A stretch of 64,000 nt of DNA, taken from DAIMZI01 sp036734025. GTDB taxonomy: Bacteria > Pseudomonadota > Alphaproteobacteria > Rhizobiales > Rhodomicrobiaceae. Of the stretch, positions 43,595-52,558 are shown one piece after another; positions within the stretch are counted from its first letter, which is position 1; every line of letters starts with the position of its first letter. The DNA is taken from the NCBI GenBank assembly GCA_036734025.1, contig DAIMZI010000004.1:62001-126000 (forward strand), in the 5' to 3' direction. Under the pieces are notes generated by a model, which searched no databases, was not told the DNA's origin, and saw only the letters and a program-made list of their open reading frames with translations. The position numbers and the translations under genes were made by a program.

Positions 43595-43693
43595 CTTGGT
43601 GTGCTCCTCGCAGATTGATCCAACTCGGCTTAACGGTGAACGAACCGGGTGCGCAATGCAAGCGGGCATACCACCGCGCCTTCAGCAGGCGGC

Positions 43694-43720
43694 AAAAAGC
43701 CGGGAGGCCAGCCCCCGGCT
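43694..43720 (-). terminator. Intrinsic terminator after the cytochrome c gene
   Basis: On the minus strand AGCCGGG (43720-43714) pairs with CCCGGCT (43704-43698), followed by TTTT. It lies about 60 bp after the cytochrome c stop and 100 bp before lutA, separating the two transcripts. Confidence 0.8.
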
Positions 43721-43778
43721 CTTTGATGCCGCCACACGATCCTCGGATGTTCTGAACCGTGCGGGCGCAATGACTTGC

Positions 43779-44213
43779 TTACTGGGTCTGCGTTGCCTCG
43801 GCCTCGCCACTCGGGGCATCCGGGCTGAACTGATAAAGATAGGCAATCACGTTATCACGCTCTTCCTGGCTTTTGAGACCAGCAAAGCCCATCCGGTTGC
43901 CCGGCATGTACCCGCGTGGGTTTTCCAGATAGCCATGAAGCGCCTCGTCGTTCCAGACCAGGCCCTGTTCACCGGCTCCCTTCATCGCAGGCGAATATTT
44001 GAAGTCTTCGCGTGCGCCGGCAACCGCGCCAATGACATTGTTGAGCACGGGCCCGACACGGGTCTTGGCATCTTCGCCAACCATGTGGCACGCCTGGCAG
44101 CGGCGGAAAATCTTCTCGCCTTCGGCCGGATCGCCCACCGGCTCGGCATGCGCAGCCGTGGCAGCCATGAGCATGACCAGACCCGATGCCGCAAAGCGCA
44201 AAGCCAATTTCAT
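43779..44213 (-). CDS. Periplasmic class I cytochrome c (cytochrome c2-like)
   Basis: A 144-residue monoheme cytochrome. Residues 1-23 are a signal peptide ending AHA. The heme site is RCQACH (about 38-43) and the axial Met is in PRGYMPGNRMGFAGLKSQEE. FKYSPAMKGAGEQGLVWNDE and DNVIAYLYQFS are typical of the family. It shuttles electrons in the periplasm. AGGGAG precedes the ATG, and a TATAAT hexamer on the minus strand at 44272-44277 could be its -10 element. A terminator follows. Confidence 0.94.
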   Translation of the reverse strand: MKLALRFAASGLVMLMAATAAHAEPVGDPAEGEKIFRRCQACHMVGEDAKTRVGPVLNNVIGAVAGAREDFKYSPAMKGAGEQGLVWNDEALHGYLENPRGYMPGNRMGFAGLKSQEERDNVIAYLYQFSPDAPSGEAEATQTQ

Positions 44214-44354
44214 AATTCACTCCCTGTTATTGTCTAACCCTACCCAAGCTGCGGAAGAGTTGCACACGAGCATTATACGCTCAACGAAATTTTATGGTTT
44301 CATTCAGCCTACTGATCCCAACTAAACTCCCGCGCTCCCCCGATCGTCACCGTG

Positions 44355-45350
44355 TCACGCTGTCGCGGCCTTGACTTCCGGCTCGGCAACGAGGGGCTTT
44401 TCAATGGGCCCGCGCCTCGGCGCAGCGTTACCGGTGGCAGCAAATTCATGTATGTCCGGCACATCGAATTCGCTCTCACGGTACAGCTCGCCAAGGAAAT
44501 CGAGAAAGACGCGCAGCTTGGCAGGCAGGAACTGACGGCTGGGGTAAACCGCATAAACGCCCACTCCCTGAACTTCGCGATATTCCGGCAGCAGCACGCT
44601 CAAACGCCTGTCATCCAGGTCGGAGGCAATGTCCCAGACCGAGCGGAAACCGATACCAAGTCCGCCCAGAATGGCGGCGCGCACGACCTCGCTTGAATTG
44701 GTGCGCAAATTGCCCGATACGCGGATCGCTACAGGTCCCTGCGGCCCTTCCAGACGCCAGATGCGGCTTTCGACCGTCGTCACACAGTTGAAGCGATACA
44801 GATCATCGAGCGATTGGGGAATACCGGCCTGTTCCAGATAGGCAGGTGCGGCGCACAGTACCCGGCGGCAGGGCGCCAGTTTGCGCGCCACCAGGCTGGA
44901 ATCGTCAAGCCCTCCAACCCTGATCGCCACGTCGAACCCTTCAGCTACGAGATCGACCGGATGATCCGACACACTCAGTTCGACCTCAAGCTCAGGCTGT
45001 TCAGCCATGAACGCCGCCAGATAAGGCGCAAGATGCGCGCAGGCGAAATTGCTTGGCGCGGCGACCTTGAGCAGCCCGCCGGGTCGCTTGTTGCACTGCG
45101 ACACGAAGGCTTCGGCTTCGTCGATACCCGCCAGGATGTCGGTAATCCGGTCAAAGAACCCCTTGCCGGTCTCCGTAAGCCTTATCTGTCGGGTCGTGCG
45201 CTGGAATAGCCTGGTGCCCAGCCTTTTTTCCAGATGACCGATACGTTTGCTGATGACTGCCGGCGACAGCCCCAGTTCTCGTCCTGCTGCCGACATGTTG
45301 CCGGCAGTGACGACACGGGAAAATATTTCAAGATCGCTGATGGGTATCAC
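44355..45350 (-). CDS. LysR-family transcriptional regulator
   Basis: A 331-residue regulator. The winged HTH (about 5-62) has DLEIFSRVVTAGNMSAAGRE and LGLSPAVISKRIGHLEKRLG. The effector domain follows, with LKVAAPSNFACAHLAPYLAA and the C-terminal PSRQFLPAKLRVFLDFLGEL. It starts with GTG at 45350. It is divergent from glcDEF, and the 286-bp gap contains a palindrome overlapping a promoter aimed at glcD. Control of glcDEF is inferred from this arrangement. Confidence 0.93.
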   Translation of the reverse strand: MIPISDLEIFSRVVTAGNMSAAGRELGLSPAVISKRIGHLEKRLGTRLFQRTTRQIRLTETGKGFFDRITDILAGIDEAEAFVSQCNKRPGGLLKVAAPSNFACAHLAPYLAAFMAEQPELEVELSVSDHPVDLVAEGFDVAIRVGGLDDSSLVARKLAPCRRVLCAAPAYLEQAGIPQSLDDLYRFNCVTTVESRIWRLEGPQGPVAIRVSGNLRTNSSEVVRAAILGGLGIGFRSVWDIASDLDDRRLSVLLPEYREVQGVGVYAVYPSRQFLPAKLRVFLDFLGELYRESEFDVPDIHEFAATGNAAPRRGPIEKPLVAEPEVKAATA

Positions 45351-45371
45351 GTCGGCACCATGGGCATGACT

Positions 45372-45409
45372 TTGAAACTTTTGTTGCCAATTTTGTATAC
45401 AATGATTGG
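45372..45409 (+). promoter_or_regulatory. Candidate glcDEF promoter overlapping a LysR-type palindrome
   Basis: TTGAAA (45372-45377), an 18-base spacer and TATACA (45396-45401) form a good sigma-70-type promoter reading toward glcD. The perfect palindrome TTGTATACAA (45393-45402) covers the -10 element and is flanked by CCAAT (45387-45391) and ATTGG (45405-45409). The T-N-A dyad fits a LysR operator. The predicted mRNA leader is about 230 nt. Confidence 0.6.
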
Positions 45410-45636
45410 CTCAGCCCATGCATGTCTGTCAATCCCCCATGGGGTGAAAGGCGAACGCCGGGCACATCACATCGGCTTGACGCCGGTTCATCAGCCGCAA
45501 CCGCCTAAAAGCCGATCATGCGCGCAGCAAATCGCCACGCTGGATTACCCCGCCTGATTAAGTTAGACTTGCTGCAAGAGACAAAGCGCATTCATGCGGC
45601 GCGCATTCATGGCGCCAAGGAAAGGGAAATACCCAC

Positions 45637-47082
45637 TTGTCACATATTGAAATCCCCTCCCCCGACATGAACGTGATGGCTCGGCGCGATGAGATCATTT
45701 CCGCGCTGGAGAAGTTGAGCCCGAACGTCGTCAAGGACAAACGAGGTCTTGAGGCATACGAAACCGATGCCCTGATCTCTTATCGCAACGTTCCGCTGGC
45801 TGTCGTGCTGCCGACAACGACGCAGGAAGTCTCCGACATTCTGGCGTTCTGTCACCGCGAGGGACTGAAGGTGGTTCCGCGCGGCGCGGGAACCTCGCTC
45901 TCGGGCGGCGCACTGCCGCTGCGCGATGCCATCGTCATCGGGGTCAGCCGTATGAACCAGGTGCTGAACGTCAATCTCGATGACCGGTGCGCGCGTGTGC
46001 AGACGGGCATCACCAATCTGGCTATCTCACAGGCGGTCAGCGAATTCGGCTTCTTCTATGCGCCGGACCCATCGAGCCAGCTCGCCTGCACGCTTGCGGG
46101 CAATATCGCGATGAATTCGGGCGGCGCGCACTGTCTGAAATATGGCGTCACCACCAATAATGTTCTGGGCCTGACCATGGTGCTCATGGACGGGCAGATC
46201 GTCGAATTCGGCGGCGACTTCCTCGATGCGCCCGGATATGACTTTGTCGGGTTGATCGTCGGCTCTGAGGGCCAGTTCGGCATCGTCACCGAGGCCGTGG
46301 TGCGCATATTGCGCGCATCAGAAGGCGCCCGGCCGATGTTGATGGGCTTTGAAAGCGCTCAGGAGGCCGGCGCCTGCGTGGCCGGCATCATCGGCGCGGG
46401 CGTGCTGCCTGTTGCGCTTGAATATATGGACAAGCCCGCCATAAAGATCTGCGAGGATTTCGCCAAGGCCGGCTATCCGCTCGATGTCGAGGCACTGCTG
46501 ATCGTGGAGGTGGAAGGCTCGGAGCAGGAGATCGCCGACACCTTCGAGCGGATCACCGGCGTCGCTGAGACCTTCAACCCGAAGGTGATGCAGATCGCCA
46601 CCAGTGCTGAACAGGCCGCCGCCATCTGGCGCGGCCGCAAGTCAGCGTTCGGCGCGATGGGGCGCATAGCCGATTATCTGTGCATGGACGGCGTCATCCC
46701 GCTCAGCAAGCTGCCCGAGGTGCTGGTCAGGATTTCAAGCATCTGCCAGGGCTATGGCCTGGCGGTGGCGAACATCTTCCATGCCGGTGACGGCAACCTG
46801 CATCCGCTGATCATGTACGACATCAACGATCCCGAGCAGCAGGCCAAGGCCGAAAAATGCGGCGCGGACATTTTGTCCCTGTGCGTGGAAGCGGGCGGCT
46901 GTCTGACCGGCGAACATGGTGTAGGAGTGGAAAAACGCGATCTGATGCGGCTGCAATACAACAATGCCGATCTTGATCAGCAGATCCGCATCAAGACGAT
47001 GTTCGACCCCGCCTGGCAGCTCAATCCGGGCAAGGTCTTCCCGCTCGATCTGCAAATGTCGGCCAGCGTGCCCCATGCTTGA
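45637..47082 (+). CDS. glcD: Glycolate oxidase FAD-binding subunit GlcD
   Basis: A 481-residue FAD oxidase. The PP-loop FAD_binding_4 domain spans about 45-185 (VLPTTTQEVSDILAFCHREG, VVPRGAGTSLSGGALPLRDA, NIAMNSGGAHCLKYGVTTNN). The C-terminal FAD-oxidase_C domain (about 225-470) includes NIFHAGDGNLHPLIMYD and GCLTGEHGVGVEKRDLM. It oxidises glycolate (or D-lactate) to glyoxylate with GlcE and GlcF. The start is TTG at 45637 behind AAGGAAAGGG; ATG 45667 is an alternative. glcE overlaps by 8 bp. Confidence 0.95.
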   Translation: MSHIEIPSPDMNVMARRDEIISALEKLSPNVVKDKRGLEAYETDALISYRNVPLAVVLPTTTQEVSDILAFCHREGLKVVPRGAGTSLSGGALPLRDAIVIGVSRMNQVLNVNLDDRCARVQTGITNLAISQAVSEFGFFYAPDPSSQLACTLAGNIAMNSGGAHCLKYGVTTNNVLGLTMVLMDGQIVEFGGDFLDAPGYDFVGLIVGSEGQFGIVTEAVVRILRASEGARPMLMGFESAQEAGACVAGIIGAGVLPVALEYMDKPAIKICEDFAKAGYPLDVEALLIVEVEGSEQEIADTFERITGVAETFNPKVMQIATSAEQAAAIWRGRKSAFGAMGRIADYLCMDGVIPLSKLPEVLVRISSICQGYGLAVANIFHAGDGNLHPLIMYDINDPEQQAKAEKCGADILSLCVEAGGCLTGEHGVGVEKRDLMRLQYNNADLDQQIRIKTMFDPAWQLNPGKVFPLDLQMSASVPHA

Positions 47083-48295
47083 CAGCTATCTGCCGGTGAG
47101 CGAAGCCGAACTCGGCGCATTCATCTCCGAGGCAGCAAAGCGGAGCATGCCCGTGGAAGTCTGCGGACACGGGAGCAAGCGCGCCATCGGCCGCCCTTGC
47201 CAGACCGCCGAGCGCCTGTCCACGGCAAGACTTACCGGCATCACGCTTTACCAGCCCTCCGAACTGGTGATCAGCGCTCATGCCGGCACACCGCTGGCCG
47301 ATGTCGAAAAGCTTCTGGCCGCCAATCGCCAGATGCTGGCCTTCGAGCCGGCGGACTTGGGACCGCTTTGTGAAAAGCGCGGTGGAAAGCCAAGCATCGG
47401 CAGCGTGTTCGCCATCAATACATCGGGCGCGCGGCGCATCCTGCGCGGTGCTGCGCGCGATCATCTGCTCGGCATCCGCGCGGTGAATGGCCGTGGCGAG
47501 ATCATCAAATGGGGCGGGCGGGTGATGAAGAATGTCACCGGCATCGACCTGGCGCGCGGGCTTTCGGGCTCGTGGGGCACGCTTGCGGTGCTGAGCGAAG
47601 TCACCATGAAAGTGCTGCCGATGCCCGAGGATGTCCGCACGCTGCTGCTGTTCGGGCTACCCGATGAAGCCGCGCTTGCCGTCATGTGCGCGGCCATGAA
47701 TTCGCCCTATGAAGTGTCTGGCACGGTGCATCTTCCCGCCAACATGGCAGCCCGGCTCGGCAACGAGGAACTTGCAGGCATCGGGCGGGCGGTGACAGCG
47801 ATAAGGGTGGAGAATTTCCCCGCCGCGGTCGCGTATCGCTGCGACAAGCTCAGCAGCCAGCTCGGCAGCTTCGGCGAGCTGTACAGTCTCGATCACGACG
47901 CCTCGCTGCAATTCTGGGACGACATGCGCAACCATGTTCATCTGGCCGGCTCCAACACGCCGCTCTGGCGGGTGACGACAGCGCCGAGCCGGGCGGCGGA
48001 AATGGTCAACACGGTTGCCAGCCATCTCGATTGTCAGGCGGCCTATGACTGGTCAGGCGGTCTGGTCTGGCTGGAGATGTCGCCCTCGCGCGATGCCGAT
48101 GCCACCGAGCTGCGCCGGCTGCTTGCCGATTTCGGCGCCCATGCCATGTTGGTGCGCGCGCCGTTGAGCGTGCGCTCGGCTGTCGAGGTATTCCAGCCGC
48201 TGCCTGCCGCCAATCTGGCCCTGACGCGAAAGCTGAAAGCGGCATTCGATCCCGCCGGCATATTGAACCCCGGGCGCATTTACCCAGAGGTGTGA
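47075..48295 (+). CDS. glcE: Glycolate oxidase FAD-binding subunit GlcE
   Basis: A 406-residue subunit. A partial FAD-binding domain (about 20-170) shows PVEVCGHGSKRAIGRP, YQPSELVISAHAGTPLADVE and GSVFAINTSGARRILRGAAR with GRVMKNVTGIDLARGLSGSW. The C-terminus ends in KLKAAFDPAGILNPGRIYPE. The ATG at 47075 overlaps the glcD stop and is the family start; the longer frame inside glcD is discarded. Glycolate oxidase needs GlcD, GlcE and GlcF together. Confidence 0.95.
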   Translation: MLDSYLPVSEAELGAFISEAAKRSMPVEVCGHGSKRAIGRPCQTAERLSTARLTGITLYQPSELVISAHAGTPLADVEKLLAANRQMLAFEPADLGPLCEKRGGKPSIGSVFAINTSGARRILRGAARDHLLGIRAVNGRGEIIKWGGRVMKNVTGIDLARGLSGSWGTLAVLSEVTMKVLPMPEDVRTLLLFGLPDEAALAVMCAAMNSPYEVSGTVHLPANMAARLGNEELAGIGRAVTAIRVENFPAAVAYRCDKLSSQLGSFGELYSLDHDASLQFWDDMRNHVHLAGSNTPLWRVTTAPSRAAEMVNTVASHLDCQAAYDWSGGLVWLEMSPSRDADATELRRLLADFGAHAMLVRAPLSVRSAVEVFQPLPAANLALTRKLKAAFDPAGILNPGRIYPEV

Positions 48296-48302
48296 GACAC
48301 GC

Positions 48303-49670
48303 ATGGAAACCCGTTTCGACGAGGCGCAACTCAAGGACCCGGCCATGCAGGAGGTCAATTCGATCCTGCGCACCTGTGTCCATTGCGGTCTGTGCACCGC
48401 CACCTGCCCGACTTATGTGCTGCTTGGCGATGAACGCGACAGCCCGCGCGGTCGCATCTATCTGATGAAGAAGATGTTTGAAGGCGGTCACGATGCGACG
48501 CCTGAGGTGCGCACTCACATCGACCGCTGCCTGTCGTGCCTGTCATGCATGACCACCTGCCCCAGCGGCGTCGATTACATGCATCTGGTGGACATGGCGC
48601 GCGTGCATATCGAAAAGACCTCGACGCGCCCGCTGAAGGACCGGCTCATCCGCCGCATGCTGGCGATGATCGTGCCCTATCCCGGCCGCTTCCGGCTCGC
48701 CATCATGGCCGCGCGCATCGGACGTCCGCTTGGCGCGCTGTTCCGGTCCGTGGGACTGAAGGAAATGGCCGCCATGCTCGATCTGGCTCCGCGCACAAGG
48801 ACCGAGGGCCGCAAGATGCCGGCTTCCGGCATCGTCAAGGCGGCCCGCTCGCGCACCAGGGGCCGCGTGATCATGCTGCGCGGCTGCGCCCAGACCGTCC
48901 TGCGTCCAGCGATCAACGATGCGACGCTGCGTCTCCTGAGCGGCCAGGGTATCGAGGTTGTCATGCCCGTGGGCGAAGGTTGCTGCGGGGCCCTTGTCCA
49001 TCACATGGGACGCGAAGACGATGCCTTCATCGCGGCCAAACGCAACATCGACGCGTGGGAACAGGCCATGGCGCAGGGGCCGGTCGATGCTATCATCATC
49101 AATGCCTCTGGCTGCGGCACCATGGTCAAGGATTACGCCCACCTGTTGAAGCATGATCCAGAATATGCCGAGCGCGCCGCCCGCATGGCCGAACTGGCCG
49201 TTGATATCAGCGAATATCTGCGCCGGATCGAGATGGACGCGCCCAAAGCGTGGACCGACATCCGCGTGGCCTATCATTCGGCCTGCTCCATGCAGCATGG
49301 CCAGCGCATCACCAGCGAGCCGCGTGAACTGTTGCGCGAGGCCGGCTATTCGGTTCTTGAAATCCCCGAAGGCCATCTGTGCTGCGGCTCGGCTGGCACC
49401 TACAACATGCTCCAACCTGAGATTTCGGGCATGCTGAAGGAGCGCAAGCTGGCCAATATCATGCGCAAGTCACCCGATTGCGTGGCAACCGGCAATATCG
49501 GCTGTCTGACGCAACTGGCCAGCGCCGGACAGGTGCCCGTGGTCCATACGGTAGAATTGCTGGATTGGGCCCATGGCGGGCCGTGCCCGGCCGAGATCGC
49601 CCATTTGCGTCATCGCCGGCGCGAGGTCAGGTCCCTGTTTGCCACCGAATTGAGTGTCAGCCAGGCATAA
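48303..49670 (+). CDS. glcF: Glycolate oxidase iron-sulfur subunit GlcF
   Basis: A 455-residue electron-transfer subunit. Two 4Fe-4S motifs are CVHCGLCTATCPTY (about 22-35) and CLSCLSCMTTCPSGVDY (about 77-93). Two CCG domains follow (RGCAQTVLRPAIND, VGEGCCGALVHHMG, YHSACSMQHGQRIT, EGHLCCGSAGTYNMLQPEIS). It carries electrons from GlcDE to the respiratory chain. It begins 7 bp after glcE. Confidence 0.96.
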   Translation: METRFDEAQLKDPAMQEVNSILRTCVHCGLCTATCPTYVLLGDERDSPRGRIYLMKKMFEGGHDATPEVRTHIDRCLSCLSCMTTCPSGVDYMHLVDMARVHIEKTSTRPLKDRLIRRMLAMIVPYPGRFRLAIMAARIGRPLGALFRSVGLKEMAAMLDLAPRTRTEGRKMPASGIVKAARSRTRGRVIMLRGCAQTVLRPAINDATLRLLSGQGIEVVMPVGEGCCGALVHHMGREDDAFIAAKRNIDAWEQAMAQGPVDAIIINASGCGTMVKDYAHLLKHDPEYAERAARMAELAVDISEYLRRIEMDAPKAWTDIRVAYHSACSMQHGQRITSEPRELLREAGYSVLEIPEGHLCCGSAGTYNMLQPEISGMLKERKLANIMRKSPDCVATGNIGCLTQLASAGQVPVVHTVELLDWAHGGPCPAEIAHLRHRRREVRSLFATELSVSQA

Positions 49671-49727
49671 GCGCGGCTGATCTCATGGACCGGATCAACG
49701 GCGGCAAGGCCCGTCAGGCGCTTATCC

Positions 49728-51422
49728 TCAGTCCTTGCCGCATCGCCAGATCTTGATCGCAAGCCCGGCCATCCAGTTCTGGCGGCGCGTGATCTCCTCG
49801 GCTGTCCATTTATCCGCCTCAACCACCGACGCCGTCAATCTGACCGGTTCACTGGCAAAAGCCTTGCGCTTGATGGCAAACGGCATGTTGCCCAGTTCGC
49901 GGTTCAGGCCGATTTCCAGCAGCGTCATGTTGCCGAGACGATGGACATATTTTTCAACCCCGCCGGGAAAATCGCGCCGCTGGGTGCCCCACTCGCCGGT
50001 AAAGCGCTTGGGCAGGATATGTTCCAGATCGGTTGCCTGCTGAGCGGAACCGTGTGGCTGGCAATCTTCGAGACTGTCGTTCAAGCGGGACAGAATATAG
50101 CGCGCCAACCCATTCTGGCGAATGGTCTTGCGGGAAAAAGCGGAATGGAATTCGCTGTCGCTCGGATAAAGTTTCTTGAGATAGAGATCGAAGATTTCGC
50201 CGGTATCGACACGGCCGCTTTCGCGGATATGACGGGCCATGTCGATCAGCACTGGCAACAGGCGCGACGGGCTCATGTTGCAGATCGTGGTATATCGGAA
50301 GACGAAATTCACCAGACATTCAAGATATTCGGGAAATGCACTCCGGTCTGTTTCCAGCGCCGCCAGCAGCGCAATGAACACCTGTTCCGAGCGCAGCAGG
50401 CCAAGCGACTCGATCTGCTCGCGCACCGCCACCTGCTCGTGTTGCGCAAACTGCGTCCACACAAGGCTCTTTTGATCGCGCAAGGCGGCATAGAGTTCTG
50501 AAGCAACGCAGAGTTCAGATGCATATCGGCTGGTCAGTTCCGGGCTCGTCATCGCCGCCTTGATATCGGAGAACAGCCCGGCGCGGCTGATCGCTCCGCG
50601 GCTCGACATCCAATGATGGCGCACCAGCTTCAGCACCCGCTCGTTGCCGAGATTTTCCTCCATCATCTCCCAGTCGTTCTGGGTCTGCGGCAGAAGCGGA
50701 CCTGATGCCGACAACAGATGATTCTTCAGCAGATCGGCCTCCGAGAGGTCCAGACCGCGGTCATTCAAGGTCTCGAACAGCTTGAAGGCGTCATAGTCAC
50801 TGCGCACATCCAGACGGATGACGAAGATCTGCTCATCGAGCGCCCGCCGGACCGCCTCAAACAGCCGCTGCGACGTCCAGCCATTGGCGAAATATTCTCC
50901 CAGCCTGTCGTGCATGTAGCAGAAACAGTCCGCGAGCAAGCGGTTTGAAGGCGCCAGCGTATCATCAGAGCGCATGCGCGAAAGTTCGCGAACCGGACAA
51001 TCGCCGATCAGGAACCGCTCGAAGAATGACCGGTCGATACGGTTCAACTGAATCCGGGGCCTGAGGTCCTCATTGTCTTGCGTATCCTGCAGCAGATATT
51101 CCTGTGCCGCGATCTGCACCAGCCTGTCCTCGCCACGCTCGCGAAAGTGGCTCTTCAATGCGGAAATCAGCACCGAGGTGGTGATCAGCCGTTGCTGGCC
51201 GTCGATCACGACCGCATCATTGTCCTGCGGCTTGTTGATCACGATGGCGCCAAGGAAATATTCAGCGCTGGGGATATCGAAAGTCTGAAAAATGTCCTGC
51301 CAGAAGACGCTGACCTGGCTTTCGTCCCAGGCGTAATTCCTTTGGAAACGGGGAACGACGAACGTTCGTTCCGCCCTGAAAAGGTTTCCGAGAGGAAGAA
51401 CAGCACTCGTTACTGGGGCCAT
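49728..51422 (-). CDS. DUF262-DUF1524 protein (GmrSD-like, candidate defence nuclease)
   Basis: A 564-residue protein. The N-terminal DUF262 domain has VVPRFQRNYAWDESQV and the nucleotide-site motif AVVIDGQQRLITTSVLI (about 65-81), then DAFKLFETLNDRGLDLSEAD. The C-terminal DUF1524 HNH-like domain has the key His in ATDLEHILPKRFTG and the Asn in RLGNMTLLEIGLNRELGN. The same domain pair forms GmrSD type IV restriction enzymes and SspE. The start at 51422 follows CAGGAA five bases upstream; the longer frame to 51581 is not supported. It stands alone between glcF and an ECF sigma operon. Antiphage activity is inferred. Confidence 0.88.
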   Translation of the reverse strand: MAPVTSAVLPLGNLFRAERTFVVPRFQRNYAWDESQVSVFWQDIFQTFDIPSAEYFLGAIVINKPQDNDAVVIDGQQRLITTSVLISALKSHFRERGEDRLVQIAAQEYLLQDTQDNEDLRPRIQLNRIDRSFFERFLIGDCPVRELSRMRSDDTLAPSNRLLADCFCYMHDRLGEYFANGWTSQRLFEAVRRALDEQIFVIRLDVRSDYDAFKLFETLNDRGLDLSEADLLKNHLLSASGPLLPQTQNDWEMMEENLGNERVLKLVRHHWMSSRGAISRAGLFSDIKAAMTSPELTSRYASELCVASELYAALRDQKSLVWTQFAQHEQVAVREQIESLGLLRSEQVFIALLAALETDRSAFPEYLECLVNFVFRYTTICNMSPSRLLPVLIDMARHIRESGRVDTGEIFDLYLKKLYPSDSEFHSAFSRKTIRQNGLARYILSRLNDSLEDCQPHGSAQQATDLEHILPKRFTGEWGTQRRDFPGGVEKYVHRLGNMTLLEIGLNRELGNMPFAIKRKAFASEPVRLTASVVEADKWTAEEITRRQNWMAGLAIKIWRCGKD

Positions 51423-51703
51423 CAGTTCCTGCCCTGACAACAATTTTAATTTTAGTGAAATCGTGGAACGAAAGCAAATTTCCCTGGGATGAATACCTGA
51501 GGCGCGCTTCCAAGTCCGTATAAATCTCTTGCCGGTAATGGTGAGCGCCGGTGTCTCGAACTTCCCGGTCGCATCCCCCAATGCACGAGAGAGGCGTGGT
51601 TAACCTCTTTTGCCTCGTTTGGCAACCGTGACGAGGGTGTGGGATCGGCTGACGGCTAGTCCGCCTCAAGGCGCCAAGCGCGCTCATGAGATCGGCGCAG
51701 GCC

Positions 51704-52558
51704 TCAACCGTCGCCCAGTTGGCCCGAGAGCTGTGCCCGGATCACGGCCGTAAGTGCGCGGAGCTGGGTTTCGGGCATGTCTGCGGCCAGCACGAAGCGC
51801 ACGCCATCGGTGCTCCAGCTAGCGGTGCGGACCCCGTTCTGTGCATCGAGCGAGACCTCAGAAGGCGGCCCGCCCGCCATGATGTAAAAGGCGACAAATG
51901 GCTCGCCGGTCCCCGAATAGGAAAGCTGCATGAGCTGGCTGCCGCGATATGACATGATCTGGCCGCGCCGGAACGCGAGGCCCTGGCGGGTCAGGTTCGG
52001 CAGGACAATATCGCGCTGGACCATTCGCGAGAGCTGCATGGTGACGAGTTCGGGGTTTTCCTGAGCGGCTGCGGATGCTTCCACCGTCGCGCTGGTGAAG
52101 AAGGAATGCAGCCGGCTCATCTCTGCTGCCCAGCGGGCGATACCCACCGGAACCTGTTCGGTGATCTTCGAGACCACCGGGCGCGGCTCATCGCGCCAAA
52201 GCTTGGCGGCTCCATAGCCGCCAGCGGCCGCGATCACTGCAAAGACCAGCGCCCACACCAGCGGTCTGCGGTTTCTCTCAGCCGGCGCATCATGCAATCT
52301 GTCAGGTACGGATTTCACCGCCAGGTGCGGCTTGCGGGCATCGCCAGGTCTTGGAGCCGCGCGGCCGGGCTCGGGTGGCTGACGCCGCGCCAGCGCCTCG
52401 AAGACTTCGATGAGCTGAGCCTGGGTACGCTGAAATCCGGCCAGCCGCCGGCGCAGGTCCGGTTCAGACGCAGCCATGCGCGCCACGGAAGCGGCCTGGG
52501 TCTCGCCAAGCTGCCCATCGACATAGGCGATCAGCAATTCATCCGAAAGCTGGCTCAT
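51704..52558 (-). CDS. Membrane-anchored anti-sigma factor
   Basis: A 284-residue protein. The N-terminal helices (LSDELLIAYVDGQLGETQAA, VARMAASEPDLRRRLAGF) form a short zinc-less anti-sigma-like domain. A Pro/Arg-rich linker leads to a transmembrane segment (about 99-117) and a periplasmic domain (FFTSATVEASAAAQENPELV, MSYRGSQLMQLSYSGTGEPF, VRFVLAADMPETQLRALTAV). Its ATG overlaps the sigma factor stop (ATGA). It is inferred to hold the sigma factor until a periplasmic signal is sensed. Confidence 0.87.
   Translation of the reverse strand: MSQLSDELLIAYVDGQLGETQAASVARMAASEPDLRRRLAGFQRTQAQLIEVFEALARRQPPEPGRAAPRPGDARKPHLAVKSVPDRLHDAPAERNRRPLVWALVFAVIAAAGGYGAAKLWRDEPRPVVSKITEQVPVGIARWAAEMSRLHSFFTSATVEASAAAQENPELVTMQLSRMVQRDIVLPNLTRQGLAFRRGQIMSYRGSQLMQLSYSGTGEPFVAFYIMAGGPPSEVSLDAQNGVRTASWSTDGVRFVLAADMPETQLRALTAVIRAQLSGQLGDG

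Noticed and set aside
44272..44277. TATAAT as a full promoter for the cytochrome c gene
   Set aside because: The -10 match is perfect, but no acceptable -35 hexamer lies 16-18 bases upstream, so it is only mentioned with the gene.
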